The position numbers were made by a program, and so were the translations under genes. From NCBI RefSeq assembly GCF_013823965.1, contig NZ_PNNA01000032.1, forward strand, positions 62,001 to 126,000: a stretch of DNA of 64,000 bases, given 5' to 3'. This document shows, piece after piece, positions 16,605 to 26,700 of the stretch; within the stretch, counting starts at the first letter, position 1, and the number at the start of each line of letters is the position of its first letter. The notes below the pieces were generated by a model. It worked only from the letters and a program-made list of their open reading frames with translations, was not told where the DNA came from and ran no database searches. The stretch comes from Flavobacterium sp. GTDB lineage: Bacteria; Bacteroidota; Bacteroidia; Flavobacteriales; Flavobacteriaceae.

Positions 16605-17182
16605 GAAAATGATTTTCCAATTTCCTCCAATGTCAAATTAGAAATCACGGATTTATTTGCATTCAAAATATCGGTTTCACTGGCAAATTCATCTTCTTTT
16701 TTTATTAAAAGCCAGGCATTTTTCTGTTTTATTTTTAATCTCACCAAGGCAAATTCGCCTTTCAATTTTTTGCCGTTCAGGATAAAACTCAAATGTCCGT
16801 TTTGTAAGCCGGATTTAAACTTGGTTTCAACGGACTCTGTTTTTTGTTCGTCAGCTAAAGTGTAAGTTCCGTTATCCCAAACAATGACATTTCCAGCACC
16901 GTAATTTCCTTCAGGAATGGTTCCTTCAAAATCCTTGTATGAGTACGGATGATTTTCGACCATAATCGCCAGCCGCTTTTCCCCTGGATTCATTGATGGC
17001 CCTTTTGGAATGGCCCAACTTTTCAAAACACCATTCATTTCAAGCCGAAAATCATAATGCAAGTGCGATGCGGCATGTTTTTGTACTACAAAAATTAATT
17101 CATTTTTTGATTTTTTAATCTCGCCTTTGGGTTCATTGGTGGAATTAAAATTGCGTTTAAGGTTGTATTTACTTAAATCCAT
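16598..17182 (-). CDS. Stand-alone DNA ligase D 3'-phosphoesterase (PE) domain protein
   Basis: A 194-residue protein. The start at 17182 (MDLSKYNLKRNF) is chosen because the longer frame upstream runs through a terminator and another gene. It matches the LigD N-terminal phosphoesterase fold: QKHAASHLHYDFRLE with metal-binding His and Asp, KSWAIPKGPS, ENHPYSYKDFEG, IPEGNYGAG. In LigD this domain trims 3' ends during Ku-dependent end joining. Here no ligase or polymerase domain follows, and no ku gene is seen. Such free PE proteins exist in bacteria and archaea. The C-terminal tail continues past the core with a Lys-rich stretch. Confidence 0.88.
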   Translation of the reverse strand: MDLSKYNLKRNFNSTNEPKGEIKKSKNELIFVVQKHAASHLHYDFRLEMNGVLKSWAIPKGPSMNPGEKRLAIMVENHPYSYKDFEGTIPEGNYGAGNVIVWDNGTYTLADEQKTESVETKFKSGLQNGHLSFILNGKKLKGEFALVRLKIKQKNAWLLIKKEDEFASETDILNANKSVISNLTLEEIGKSFSQ

Positions 17183-17266
17183 TGTCTTGGGGATTAGCAT
17201 TAAAACTAACGTAAAAGATACAATTTTTAAATTTATTTCCTGTAAGAATGCCTGATATAAACCAAA

Positions 17267-17297
17267 AAAGAGGATGCCCTTTAAGAACATCCTCTTT
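17267..17297 (-). terminator. Terminator downstream of the DUF2892 gene
   Basis: A 10-bp stem AAAGAGGATG/CATCCTCTTT with an 11-base loop, followed on the minus strand by T-rich sequence. It closes the RND-pump operon tail ahead of the PE-domain gene. Confidence 0.8.
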
Positions 17298-17316
17298 GTA
17301 AACCTGTGAATTTGAA

Positions 17317-17502
17317 TTAATCCTTCACGCCTAGTTTGGTCAAAATATCTTCCATCAAACACCATTTGGTGATGGAGGATTGCAACAAATTGGCTCCTAC
17401 AAAGGCGGTAAACCACAACCAATTTTGGTCAACATAAATGGACAATAATAAACTTATCAGTATAAAAGTTCCTGCAACGGCTCTAACAATTCTATTTTTC
17501 AT
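17317..17502 (-). CDS. DUF2892 family small membrane protein
   Basis: A 61-residue protein with two hydrophobic segments (about 4-24 and 29-42) and the KNRIVRAVAGTFIL start typical of YgaP-like DUF2892 proteins. A Cys lies near residue 48 (TKWCLMEDILTKLG). DUF2892 segments often occur next to rhodanese and thiol chemistry, but here the neighbours are an efflux pump and a PII-like protein. It is 19 bases downstream of the PII-like gene. Confidence 0.75.
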   Translation of the reverse strand: MKNRIVRAVAGTFILISLLLSIYVDQNWLWFTAFVGANLLQSSITKWCLMEDILTKLGVKD

Positions 17503-17521
17503 ATTTTTTATTTTTTATTTT

Positions 17522-17827
17522 TTAATTTGATTTTTCAACACATAAAACGGATACATGGATATGCGATGCTGATTTTTGCTTGGTATTAAAAGCATCAACC
17601 AATTCGAAAAGATGGTCTACTTTTTCATTATCCACAAAGGCATAAAACAGCACCGATTCATTTTCGCTCATTTCGGTGGCAAACCAATTTTTCTCCATCA
17701 ACTCCTCTGAACTATCTTTAAATCCCGCCACATCTTTGTAAGAGAATGACCTAACATTCGACTTTTTTAGAATCTGTTTGATGTCTTTTTCAAATTCCTT
17801 AACGGCAACAATAATAAGTAATTTCAT
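17522..17827 (-). CDS. PII-like small ferredoxin-fold protein next to an RND pump
   Basis: A 101-residue protein with a beta-alpha-beta start (KLLIIVAVKEFEKDIKQIL) and a C-terminal SHIHVSVLCVE strand, the shape of PII/CutA-like signal proteins. The family is recognised only loosely. It begins 12 bases after the RND pump gene, so it is part of that operon. Small PII-like or DUF3240-type proteins are known beside metal RND pumps, where a sensing or modulating role is suspected. No T-loop uridylylation motif is apparent. Confidence 0.55.
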   Translation of the reverse strand: MKLLIIVAVKEFEKDIKQILKKSNVRSFSYKDVAGFKDSSEELMEKNWFATEMSENESVLFYAFVDNEKVDHLFELVDAFNTKQKSASHIHVSVLCVEKSN

Positions 17828-17839
17828 GTTTTTGGCTTT

Positions 17840-20800
17840 TTAAAGTTCTTTATTTTCTTCAGAAGAATCAGTGTTGGTTTCCCATTTTTTTCTCTCTGTG
17901 ATGTAATAAATCAAAGGCACTACAAGCAAGGTCAATACGGTCGAAACAATGGCTCCGGCAACCAATGAAATGGCCAATCCCTGAAAAATTGGATCAAACA
18001 AAATGATGGAAGCTCCAATAACGACCGCTCCAGTTGTCAACAAAATTGGCGTTGTTCGCACCGCTCCGGCTTCGATGATGGCTTGTTTTAAAGGCACGCC
18101 ATCGTTCAGTCGGATTTCGATAAAGTCAATCAACAAGACCGAATTTCGAACCATCACTCCTGCCAAAGCAATCATTCCGATAAAAGAAGTGGCCGTAAAA
18201 TAAGCATTCAACAACCAGTGACCCAATACAATCCCAATTAGCGAAAGCGGAATGGCCAACATCATCACCATCGGCGTTTTGAAGTTTTGGAACCAACCCA
18301 CAATCAGCATATAAATAATCACGATGACAACCATAAAAGCCACACCCAAATCACGGAAAACCTCCAACGTAATTTGCCATTCGCCATCCCATTTTACGGT
18401 AAAATCGCTTTCGTCCGTAGGTTGTTCCATATACAATTCGTTGACTTTGTAACCTGCTGGCAGTTTTATTTTGGCCAGTTTTTCGTTCATTCCCAAAATG
18501 GCATACACTGGACTTTCTAATGCTCCAGCCATATCGGCGGTAACATAAACCACGCGTTTTTGGTCTTTTCGGTAAATGGTTTTCTGCAAAGTGTCTTGAA
18601 CCACTTTTACCAAATCGCTCACCGGAATCATATTGCCTTGACTGCCCTTGATTTTCAGGTTTTCGATGTCCTGCAGACTCGTTTTGTCCTTGTCGTCCAG
18701 CGAAAGCACGATGCCCACATTGTCGTTGGAATTCTCGTCATACAAATTAGAAACGGGATATTCTTTCAACAAATACGTCAGATTCCCCACTATTTGTTGT
18801 GGTGCAATTCCGTTCAGCATTGCTTTTTCTTTATCGACTTCCAGTTTGTATTCGGTTTGGTTGTCTTCTACCATCCAATCGATATCGACAATATCCGAAG
18901 TGTTTTGTAAAATAGTTTTCACCTGATTCGCCACTTTAATCTGGTCTTTGTAATTCGGTCCATAAATTTCGGCCACCAAAGTCGATAAAACTGGTGGTCC
19001 CGGCGGAACTTCAATCAGCTTCACATTCGCACCATATTTCTTGGCAATCTTCTGAATTTCCGGACGCATTTCCTTGGCGATGTCGTGACTTTGCAAATCA
19101 CGTTCTTCTTTGTGCAACAAATTCACCTGAATATCCGCCATATTGCTACCACCACGCATATCGTAATGACGCACCAATCCGTTGAAAGTAATCGGAGCCG
19201 AAGTCCCAATATAATTCTGGTAATTCACCACTTCGGGTTTGGTCGAAAGATATTGCGCAATTTCTTTGGTCACTGCCGAAGTTCTTTCCAAGGTGGTTCC
19301 TTCGGGCATATCAATCACGACTTGAAATTCGTTTTTGTTGTCAAAAGGCAACATTTTCACGACCACCGATTTGGTAAAAAACATCGTCACCGAACCAAAC
19401 AATAATACCACGGTCACGGCCAAAAGGATTTTCCTTTTCGCACTGCTTTCCAATAAAGGTCTTTCAAGTTTGTTGTAAATTTTATATACCCAACTGGTTT
19501 CCATTCCTGCTTCGTGTTTGTGCTCTTGCTCCTCTTTTTCTTGTAGCAAATGATAGCCCAAATAAGGCGTTACGGTCAAGGCCACGAACAGGGACAACAG
19601 CATCGCTATCGAAGCGCCAATCGGCATCGGACTCATATAAGGCCCCATCATTCCGGACACGAAAGCCATTGGTAGAATAGCCGCAATTACAGTGAAAGTT
19701 GCTAAAATCGTTGGATTTCCAACCTCGTTTATCGCATAAATAGCCGCTTGTTTAAAGGGCAGTCGCTTCATCTTGAAATGACGGTGCATATTTTCGGCAA
19801 TGATAATACTGTCATCGACGACGATTCCCACTACGAATACTAGGGCAAAAAGAGTAATTCGATTTAACGTATAACCCAATAAATAATAGGCAAACAAGGT
19901 CAAGGCAAACGTCAACGGAACGGAGAAAAACACGACCAATCCGCCTCGCCAACCCATTGCCAAAATCACCAAAATCGTTACGGCAATAATCGCAATGCCC
20001 AAGTGCAACAACAATTCACCCACTTTGTCCGAAGCGGTTTCACCATAATTTCGGGTTACTTCCACGTGAACATCATCAGGAATCAAGTTTTTCTTTAAAT
20101 GCTCGACCTTGTCAATAATTTTCTCCGAAATTTTCATCGCATCTGCCCCTTTCACCTTTCCGATGGAAATCGTCACGGCAGGATATTCCGATTTGGCGGT
20201 TTTGAATTTCTCGTTGGCTTTGCCATAACCAAAAGATACATAACTTCTGGGCGTGGACGGCCCGTCTTGTACCGTCGCCACTTGTTTCAAATAAACCGGC
20301 ATATTTTTGTTGACGCCCACCACCAAGTTTTCCACGTCTTCCGAATTCGATAAAAATTGTCCGGTTGTAATCAAATATTCTTGGTCATTTTGTACAAAAC
20401 TACCCGATTGCGAACTGCCGTTGTTGGCTTGAATCATTTGCATAATACCCAAAGCATCAACACCGTTTTCGGCCATTTTATCCTTGTCTAAAACGACTTT
20501 TAGTCCACGATTTGCACCTCCAATTTCCTTGGTAATCGCCACGTCTTTCACTTTCTCGATTTCCGAAGTCACTTCTTCGGCAATCTGGCGCAACTGGAAA
20601 TCATCTTGTTTTTCGCTCCAAAGCGTCAATCCCAACATTGGCACATCGTCGATGGAACGGGTTTTTACCATTGGTTTGTAAACACCTTGCGGAAACATGT
20701 CTTCATGTTTGGCCAACTCGTCATACAATTTCACGTAGGAACGCTCCACGTCTTGTCCCACATAAAACTGGACAATCAACATCGCTTGGCCATTCATTGC

Positions 20801-21064
20801 CATCGTGTGAACGTGCTCCACACCTTTGATGTTGGAAATAATTTTTTCCAATGGTTTTGCCACGCGACTTTCGACTTCTGTAGGACTTGCACCTGGATAA
20901 CCTACCATTACGTCGGCCATTGGGACATTGATTTGCGGTTCTTCTTCCCTTGGAATTAGAAACGAACTGTACACGCCAATAATCATCAAGGCTACCATCA
21001 ATAAAATGGTGAGTTTCGAATTGATGAAAAAATGGGCTATTTTACCTGAAATACCTTCTTGCAT
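17840..21064 (-). CDS. RND efflux transporter, inner-membrane pump
   Basis: A 1074-residue AcrB/HAE-like RND protein. The start is set at MQEGISGKIAHFF; 19 extra in-frame codons upstream look like leader sequence. There are two repeats of membrane helices and large periplasmic loops. The VVGIVVDDSIIIAENMHR segment in helix 4 carries the paired Asp residues of the proton relay, the pattern of drug-type pumps more than CzcA-type metal pumps. It works with the adaptor (85 bases upstream in the operon) and TolC. The substrate is unknown. Order on the minus strand: TolC, adaptor, pump, PII-like, DUF2892. Confidence 0.92.
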   Translation of the reverse strand: MQEGISGKIAHFFINSKLTILLMVALMIIGVYSSFLIPREEEPQINVPMADVMVGYPGASPTEVESRVAKPLEKIISNIKGVEHVHTMAMNGQAMLIVQFYVGQDVERSYVKLYDELAKHEDMFPQGVYKPMVKTRSIDDVPMLGLTLWSEKQDDFQLRQIAEEVTSEIEKVKDVAITKEIGGANRGLKVVLDKDKMAENGVDALGIMQMIQANNGSSQSGSFVQNDQEYLITTGQFLSNSEDVENLVVGVNKNMPVYLKQVATVQDGPSTPRSYVSFGYGKANEKFKTAKSEYPAVTISIGKVKGADAMKISEKIIDKVEHLKKNLIPDDVHVEVTRNYGETASDKVGELLLHLGIAIIAVTILVILAMGWRGGLVVFFSVPLTFALTLFAYYLLGYTLNRITLFALVFVVGIVVDDSIIIAENMHRHFKMKRLPFKQAAIYAINEVGNPTILATFTVIAAILPMAFVSGMMGPYMSPMPIGASIAMLLSLFVALTVTPYLGYHLLQEKEEQEHKHEAGMETSWVYKIYNKLERPLLESSAKRKILLAVTVVLLFGSVTMFFTKSVVVKMLPFDNKNEFQVVIDMPEGTTLERTSAVTKEIAQYLSTKPEVVNYQNYIGTSAPITFNGLVRHYDMRGGSNMADIQVNLLHKEERDLQSHDIAKEMRPEIQKIAKKYGANVKLIEVPPGPPVLSTLVAEIYGPNYKDQIKVANQVKTILQNTSDIVDIDWMVEDNQTEYKLEVDKEKAMLNGIAPQQIVGNLTYLLKEYPVSNLYDENSNDNVGIVLSLDDKDKTSLQDIENLKIKGSQGNMIPVSDLVKVVQDTLQKTIYRKDQKRVVYVTADMAGALESPVYAILGMNEKLAKIKLPAGYKVNELYMEQPTDESDFTVKWDGEWQITLEVFRDLGVAFMVVIVIIYMLIVGWFQNFKTPMVMMLAIPLSLIGIVLGHWLLNAYFTATSFIGMIALAGVMVRNSVLLIDFIEIRLNDGVPLKQAIIEAGAVRTTPILLTTGAVVIGASIILFDPIFQGLAISLVAGAIVSTVLTLLVVPLIYYITERKKWETNTDSSEENKEL

Positions 21065-21149
21065 AATTTTATAATTTGAAAATGTGGAAATATGGAAATT
21101 TGAAAATGCTGTATCGCACAAATCATTTTCAAATTTTCAAATTACCTCA

Positions 21150-22229
21150 TTAATTAATTGACACTTTAACTCCGTTATACAATTTGCCGTCAGCCGAGAC
21201 AATATATTGTTCGTTAGCCGACAATCCAGATAAAACCTCTACTTGATTGCCAAAGATTTTTCCAATGCGCAACCATCTTAAAATGGCCACATTTCCTGTT
21301 CCTATCGTATAAATTCCGGTTAACTGTCCTTGTTTTACCAAAGCGTTTTCAGGGACTAAAACCTTGTCGGTTTGAACTGTTTGCGTTTTGTTTTCAACTG
21401 GGAACTGGACGTTGACAAACATTCCTGATAAAATGGAATTGTCGGTTTTGTCTAAATTCACTTTTACCAAATATTGTCCACCCGTATTGGTTGCAGACAA
21501 ACTCACTTCGCTTACTTTTCCGTTTAGCGTTACGTTGGAGGATTTTACCAAAACTTTCACCGTCATTCCTTTTTTGATGGAAGCAATATCATTTTCTGAA
21601 ACCATCGCTGTTACTTGCAATCTTGAAGCTCCTTCCACACTAACTAAGGGCATTCCCGGATTCGCCATATCGCCTTCTTTCACGAAAGTGTTGGTCACCG
21701 TTCCCGAAAATGGAGCCGTGATATTCGAATAGGAAAACTGCGCCAAGACTTCGTTTCGCATTTGTTTGGCGCCTTCCAAGCCGGCTTTCGCCATTTCGTA
21801 ACGAGCCGTCATATCGTCCAATTCTTTTTGGGAAGCCGATTGTTGTTTGAACAAATTCACGAAACGATCGTAGTCTTTTTTGGCATTGTTGTAACCCGCA
21901 GTCGCTTGCAGAATACTGGCGTCTACTTGTGCTTTTTTGGCCAGTAAATCGCTATTGTTGATGCTGACCAACAATTGTCCGGCTCCTACTTTTTGTCCCA
22001 CTTTCACGTGAATTTTGGTCACGTAACCCATCATTCGAGTGCTTAGATTGGCACTGTTTTCGGCTTCGATTTTTCCGCTGGCCGTCACGAACGGGCTGTT
22101 GTTGTTTTCAGAAACACCGCTAACTTTCACTGCTATGGCAGGTTCTTTGATAATTTGTTCTTTTTTGTTTTCTCCACAAGAAGTTAAGAAAACTACTGAT
22201 ATTGAAAGGATTGCTATTATTTTTTTCAT
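21150..22229 (-). CDS. RND periplasmic adaptor (membrane fusion) lipoprotein
   Basis: A 359-residue HlyD/AcrA-type adaptor. The N-terminus MKKIIAILSISVVFLTSCGEN has a lipobox with the acceptor Cys at 18. The barrel-sandwich (lipoyl-like) halves show TKIHVKVGQKVGAGQLL and NITAPFSGTVTNTFVKEGD, with a coiled-coil hairpin between them (about 95-160) and beta-barrel domains after. It bridges the RND pump and the TolC channel. It lies between them in the operon. Confidence 0.92.
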   Translation of the reverse strand: MKKIIAILSISVVFLTSCGENKKEQIIKEPAIAVKVSGVSENNNSPFVTASGKIEAENSANLSTRMMGYVTKIHVKVGQKVGAGQLLVSINNSDLLAKKAQVDASILQATAGYNNAKKDYDRFVNLFKQQSASQKELDDMTARYEMAKAGLEGAKQMRNEVLAQFSYSNITAPFSGTVTNTFVKEGDMANPGMPLVSVEGASRLQVTAMVSENDIASIKKGMTVKVLVKSSNVTLNGKVSEVSLSATNTGGQYLVKVNLDKTDNSILSGMFVNVQFPVENKTQTVQTDKVLVPENALVKQGQLTGIYTIGTGNVAILRWLRIGKIFGNQVEVLSGLSANEQYIVSADGKLYNGVKVSIN

Positions 22230-22285
22230 AGTTGTTATTTTTATTGCATACCTGGCAGGTTTTAAAACCGTTAAGTATAATCCTA

Positions 22286-23599
22286 TTATTTGGTTAAAAA
22301 TTGTAAATATTGTTGGGTAAAATTATATTCGAAAACGGCTTGCAACAACTCCAGTTCTTTTTGGAACATTTGGGTTTCGGTTAGCAATAAATCTGTCGTT
22401 TTTTCAAGACCTTGGCTGAAACGGTTGCTTCTAATTCGGTAAGCTTCTTGTGATTGTTCCAAGGCCAATTTTTCTAGATTTACCTTGTTTTCGGCATCTT
22501 TCAACTGACGATTGATTTTGTTGAGTTCCAGTTGGCTTTGGGATTTGTATTGTTGGTTTTCCACTTCGGCTTTTTGGAAATCGGCTTTGGCTTTTTCCAT
22601 TTTTCCAATGGATTTGTAACCATCGAAAACTTTCCAGGACAATTGTGCACCCACCAAATAACCTTGTGCATTCGTTCCAAAAAGAGTGTCGTCATACATT
22701 TCGTAACTTCCAAAAGCATTCAAAGTAGGCAGGAAATTCATTTTGCTGGATTGATACATTTTGGCATAAGCTTCGGAAGATTTATTCATTGCCAAAATGT
22801 CTTTTCTGTTGCTCGAAACTGTTGTATTTATACTTGAAATGGAAATGGTGTTGTCTAACTCTTCCAGTGGTTTATACACTTTATTCGTATTGTCTTCGTT
22901 GAGAAGAAAAGCCAAATAATCGGAAGCGTTTTGCACATTGCTTTTGGCATATTGCAACTGGTTTTTGATTTCGTTGACACGAACCTGAACCGATAATAAA
23001 TCCGTTTTTTGAAGAATTCCTTGTTTGAAATAATTTTCTACCAGTTTCAAATTGGCATTAGCCGTGGCATTTGCTTTTTCCAAAACTTTTACGGCTTTGT
23101 ACGCCAATTGCAATTGCATAAAGGATTTGTTGACCTCCAATGCTAAATATTCCGTGGTGCGTTCGGTTTGCAATTGATAAGCTTCCATTTTTGATTTGGC
23201 GGCTTGACGTCCGTACAATCCGTCCATATTGATTAAAGGCTGCAACACTTCAATTTTGGTCGCGTAATTTTGGGTTGCGGCAGGATTATTTAGCAATGCC
23301 GGATTAAAATCAGAAGCTGTTAAGACCTCCTGATTTAATTTAGACCCAAAAGCCATCAACGGATTTGTCGTGGAAATGGCAGTGTGCGAAGCCGAAATAC
23401 TGGGCAAAAACAAGGCATTGGATTGTCTGTAATCAGCTTGCGCCGATTTGAATGCCTGATTGGCAATTTGGAGTTGCAGGTTCTTGTCGTTTGCTTTTTG
23501 CCAAATATCATTTTTGGAAATCGTCAAGGTGTCTTGACCAAAACCTAATGTCGAAATGGAAATGGTTCCAAATAGCAATAGTAAATTAATTTTCCTCAT
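22286..23599 (-). CDS. TolC family outer-membrane channel (RND operon)
   Basis: A 437-residue outer-membrane efflux protein. The start is placed at MRKINLLLLFG because it opens directly with a signal peptide ending at GFGQ; 20 upstream in-frame codons lack signal-peptide character. Two repeats of the coiled-coil/beta-barrel unit are visible (conserved NDIWQKANDKNLQLQIA at the front; FSQGLEKTTDLLLTETQ late). It is first in the RND operon. A GTAAC-N4-GTTAC palindrome lies 54 bases upstream of the ATG. Confidence 0.9.
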   Translation of the reverse strand: MRKINLLLLFGTISISTLGFGQDTLTISKNDIWQKANDKNLQLQIANQAFKSAQADYRQSNALFLPSISASHTAISTTNPLMAFGSKLNQEVLTASDFNPALLNNPAATQNYATKIEVLQPLINMDGLYGRQAAKSKMEAYQLQTERTTEYLALEVNKSFMQLQLAYKAVKVLEKANATANANLKLVENYFKQGILQKTDLLSVQVRVNEIKNQLQYAKSNVQNASDYLAFLLNEDNTNKVYKPLEELDNTISISSINTTVSSNRKDILAMNKSSEAYAKMYQSSKMNFLPTLNAFGSYEMYDDTLFGTNAQGYLVGAQLSWKVFDGYKSIGKMEKAKADFQKAEVENQQYKSQSQLELNKINRQLKDAENKVNLEKLALEQSQEAYRIRSNRFSQGLEKTTDLLLTETQMFQKELELLQAVFEYNFTQQYLQFLTK

Positions 23600-23652
23600 A
23601 ATTGTTTTATCTAAATTATGGGCAAAGATATATTCAGCAAAAAAGTTGTTCA

Positions 23653-23666
23653 GTAACAAGTGTTAC
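23653..23666. promoter_or_regulatory. GTAAC-N4-GTTAC palindrome upstream of the RND operon
   Basis: GTAACAAGTGTTAC, perfect 5-bp arms, 54-67 bases before the tolC ATG on the minus strand and about 100 bases before the histidine kinase on the plus strand. The same palindrome occurs at 39675-39688 beside a Crp/Fnr regulator, with a one-mismatch copy at 40468-40481. The width and N4 centre suit a Crp/Fnr-family operator. Confidence 0.6.
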
Positions 23667-23766
23667 ATTACAATGATTTTATGGATTTAATATTCTCACA
23701 TATCATATTTTTTTTATATATTTAAGCATTATTTAAAAGTCCAAATAATTGTCTATTTCTTGAATT

Positions 23767-26700
23767 ATGAAAAAGAAACTTCCAACTTATGAAGATTTAC
23801 AAGAGAAAATTAAAATTCAAGAGTTAGAAATTAATAACTTATTGGAGTTTAAACAATCGATAAATAAATCTGAAAATAATTTTTTGAAGGAGACTCAGGC
23901 TATTGCCAAAAGTAAAAGGACCTTAGATAAAATCATCCAAAATGAAAAGCGTTTTCGTGCATTATTGGAAAATAATGAAGGCATTGTCTTTTTAATCGAC
24001 GAGAATTTAAATACCATTTTTCGCAACTCATCAGCCATACGAATCACGGGATGGAACCATAAAGAGTTTGAAATAATTTCTACCAGAAAATACGTTCATC
24101 CCGACGATGTTCAAGTATTGGAAAAAACACTCCAAAAAGTATTGGAAAATCCAGGTTGTTTATTTTCCATTTTAATGCGAGTAAGGCATAAAAAAGGCCA
24201 TTACATTTGGCTGAAAGGTTCTATCAATAACTTGCTTTCCAACCCAGAAATTAGAGGCATCGTAACCAATTTGGAAGATGTTACCGAAAGCAAAAAAACA
24301 GAAGAAACACTCAAGGAAGAAAGAGATAAATTTGCAAAAATAGCATCCACATCTCCCGGTTTAATTTATTCGATGCGCCAAAATAACGACGGTTCATTGA
24401 CATATCCCTATGCCAGCGATGCCGTTGAGGATATTTATGGATTTACCTATCCAGCCATCGAGAACGACTCCAATAAAATATTTTCATTGATACATCCTGA
24501 TGATATAGAATATGTCATGAAGAGCATTTATGAAACCAAAACTAAATTAATTCCGTTAAGAGGAACCTATCGTTACCTGCATCCCAAAAAAGGATTAGTT
24601 TGGCACGAAGTCAATTCATTGCCTGTAGTGGAACCAGAAGGAACCGTAATTTGCCACGGAATTATTACCGATGTCACCGATAGAATTTTGGCAGAGCAAA
24701 AAATAATTAAAGCAAATCGACTTTATTTATTTATCAGCCAGATCAATCAAATGATTGTTCGTGTCACGGATGAGCAAACACTGTTTAAAGAAGCTTGTGA
24801 TATTGCCGTAAATTTAGGAAAGTTTAAAATGGTTTGGATAGGCTTGATAAACGAAGACACGAAGGAAGTAATTCCCACAATGGTTGCAGGAGAGGATAAT
24901 GGATATTTGTCAACAATAAATAGAATTACGGTAGACGATAAACCTGAAGGAAGAGGACCTACTGGAACTGCTTTGCGAGAAGAAAGATATACCATTTGCA
25001 ATGATATCGAAAATGATTTGCGAATGTCGCCGTGGCAAAATGATGCATTAAAAAGAGGCTATTTGTCTTCGATGTCATCACCCATCAAAAAATTTGGAAA
25101 AGTAATTGGAGCTTTTACTTTTTATGCCGGAGAAAAAAACTTTTTTGATTCAGAAGAAATTGCATTATTAGAAGAAGCAACGGGAGATGTCTCTTTTGCA
25201 TTAGAAAATATTGAAAAAGAAGCTCTTCGAAAAAAAGCAGAAGTTTCTGTCTTAGAAAGCGAACAAAGATATCAAACACTTACCGAAGTTTCACCCGTAG
25301 GAATTTTTCGTACTGATGCTTACGGAAGCACAACTTATGTTAACCAACGTTGGTGTGAAATTGCAGGAATCTCCTATCAGGAGGCAATGGGCAAAGGCTG
25401 GCTTAGAGCCGTACATGTTGAAGACAGTGCTAAATTATTTGAAGGATGGATGTATTCCACGTCCAAAAAGGAAAGATCAGAATCCGAATATAGATTTGTC
25501 AGACCTGATAAATCAATTGCTTGGGTAATAGGTCAAGCCATCCCGGAACTCAATTCCGACAATCAAATTATTGGCTATATCGGAACCATAACTGATATTA
25601 CGGATCGTAAGCTCGCGGAAATAAATGAAAATAATGTGCATCAAAAAATGGAAGCTATTCTGGATGCGATTCCGGATTTGCTTTTTGAAGTTGGAATTGA
25701 TGGCAGGGTTTATAATTACCATTCCAGACGAGAAGAATTATTGGCGATGCCACCGGATTTATTCCTTGGAAAAAGATTCTCCGACATATTGCCTTCAGAA
25801 GCGTCCGATATATGTTTAGCGGCAATTAATGAAGCGCATGAAAAAGGATTTTCAACAGGAAAACAGTATACAATAGAGTTACCGGACGGAAAACATTGGT
25901 TCGAACTTTCAGTTGCTCCCATGCAAGATACTGAAGATTACAAGGCTCATTTTATCATCCTTTCGAGAGATATCACTGAAGCAAAAAAATCGGATTTTGC
26001 ACTTCAAATCAGCGAGGAAAGACTTCGTGGTTTATTAAATAATCTCGATGCCGGCATTATTGTTCTGGCATCGGACAATTCCATTATTTTTTGCAATCAC
26101 GAAGCATCAGAATTGATGGAATTAGAAGTTGACAAAATAAACGGGAAATTACAAATAGATTTAAACCGGTCTATATTTAGTGAAGATGGTTCTAAAATGG
26201 ATTTAGAAAAAGATCCCGCACTAATCATAAGGCAAAGCAAACAGCCTTTAAAAAATTATATGATAGGTTTAGAAAGAAAAACCAATGGTGAAAATATTTG
26301 GCTCTTGGTCAGTGGTTTTCCAATTATTGATGAAAATGATGAAATAACGGAAATAGTACTTTGTTTGATTGACTTCACTGAGCGCAAGTTGATGGAAACA
26401 GAATTAATAAAAGCCAAAGAACTGGCCGAATCAGCCAATAAAGCCAAAACGGATTTCTTGGCCAATATGAGCCACGAAATCAGGACACCATTGAACGGAA
26501 TCATCGGTTTTACCCATTTGTTGATGGAGTCAAATCTAAAAAAGAAACAGGCAGAATACATGGCCACGGTCAATGAATCAGCTAATTTATTGATGCATAT
26601 TGTCAATGATGTTTTAGATTTTTCTAAAATCGAATCTGGAAAACTAGAATTAAATTTAGAAGAAGTCAATCTGTATAAACTAACCAATCACGTTATTGAT

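Noticed and set aside
21065..21121. N-terminal extension of the RND pump
   Set aside because: The extra 19 codons lack conserved RND sequence; MQEGISGKIAHFF is the natural start.
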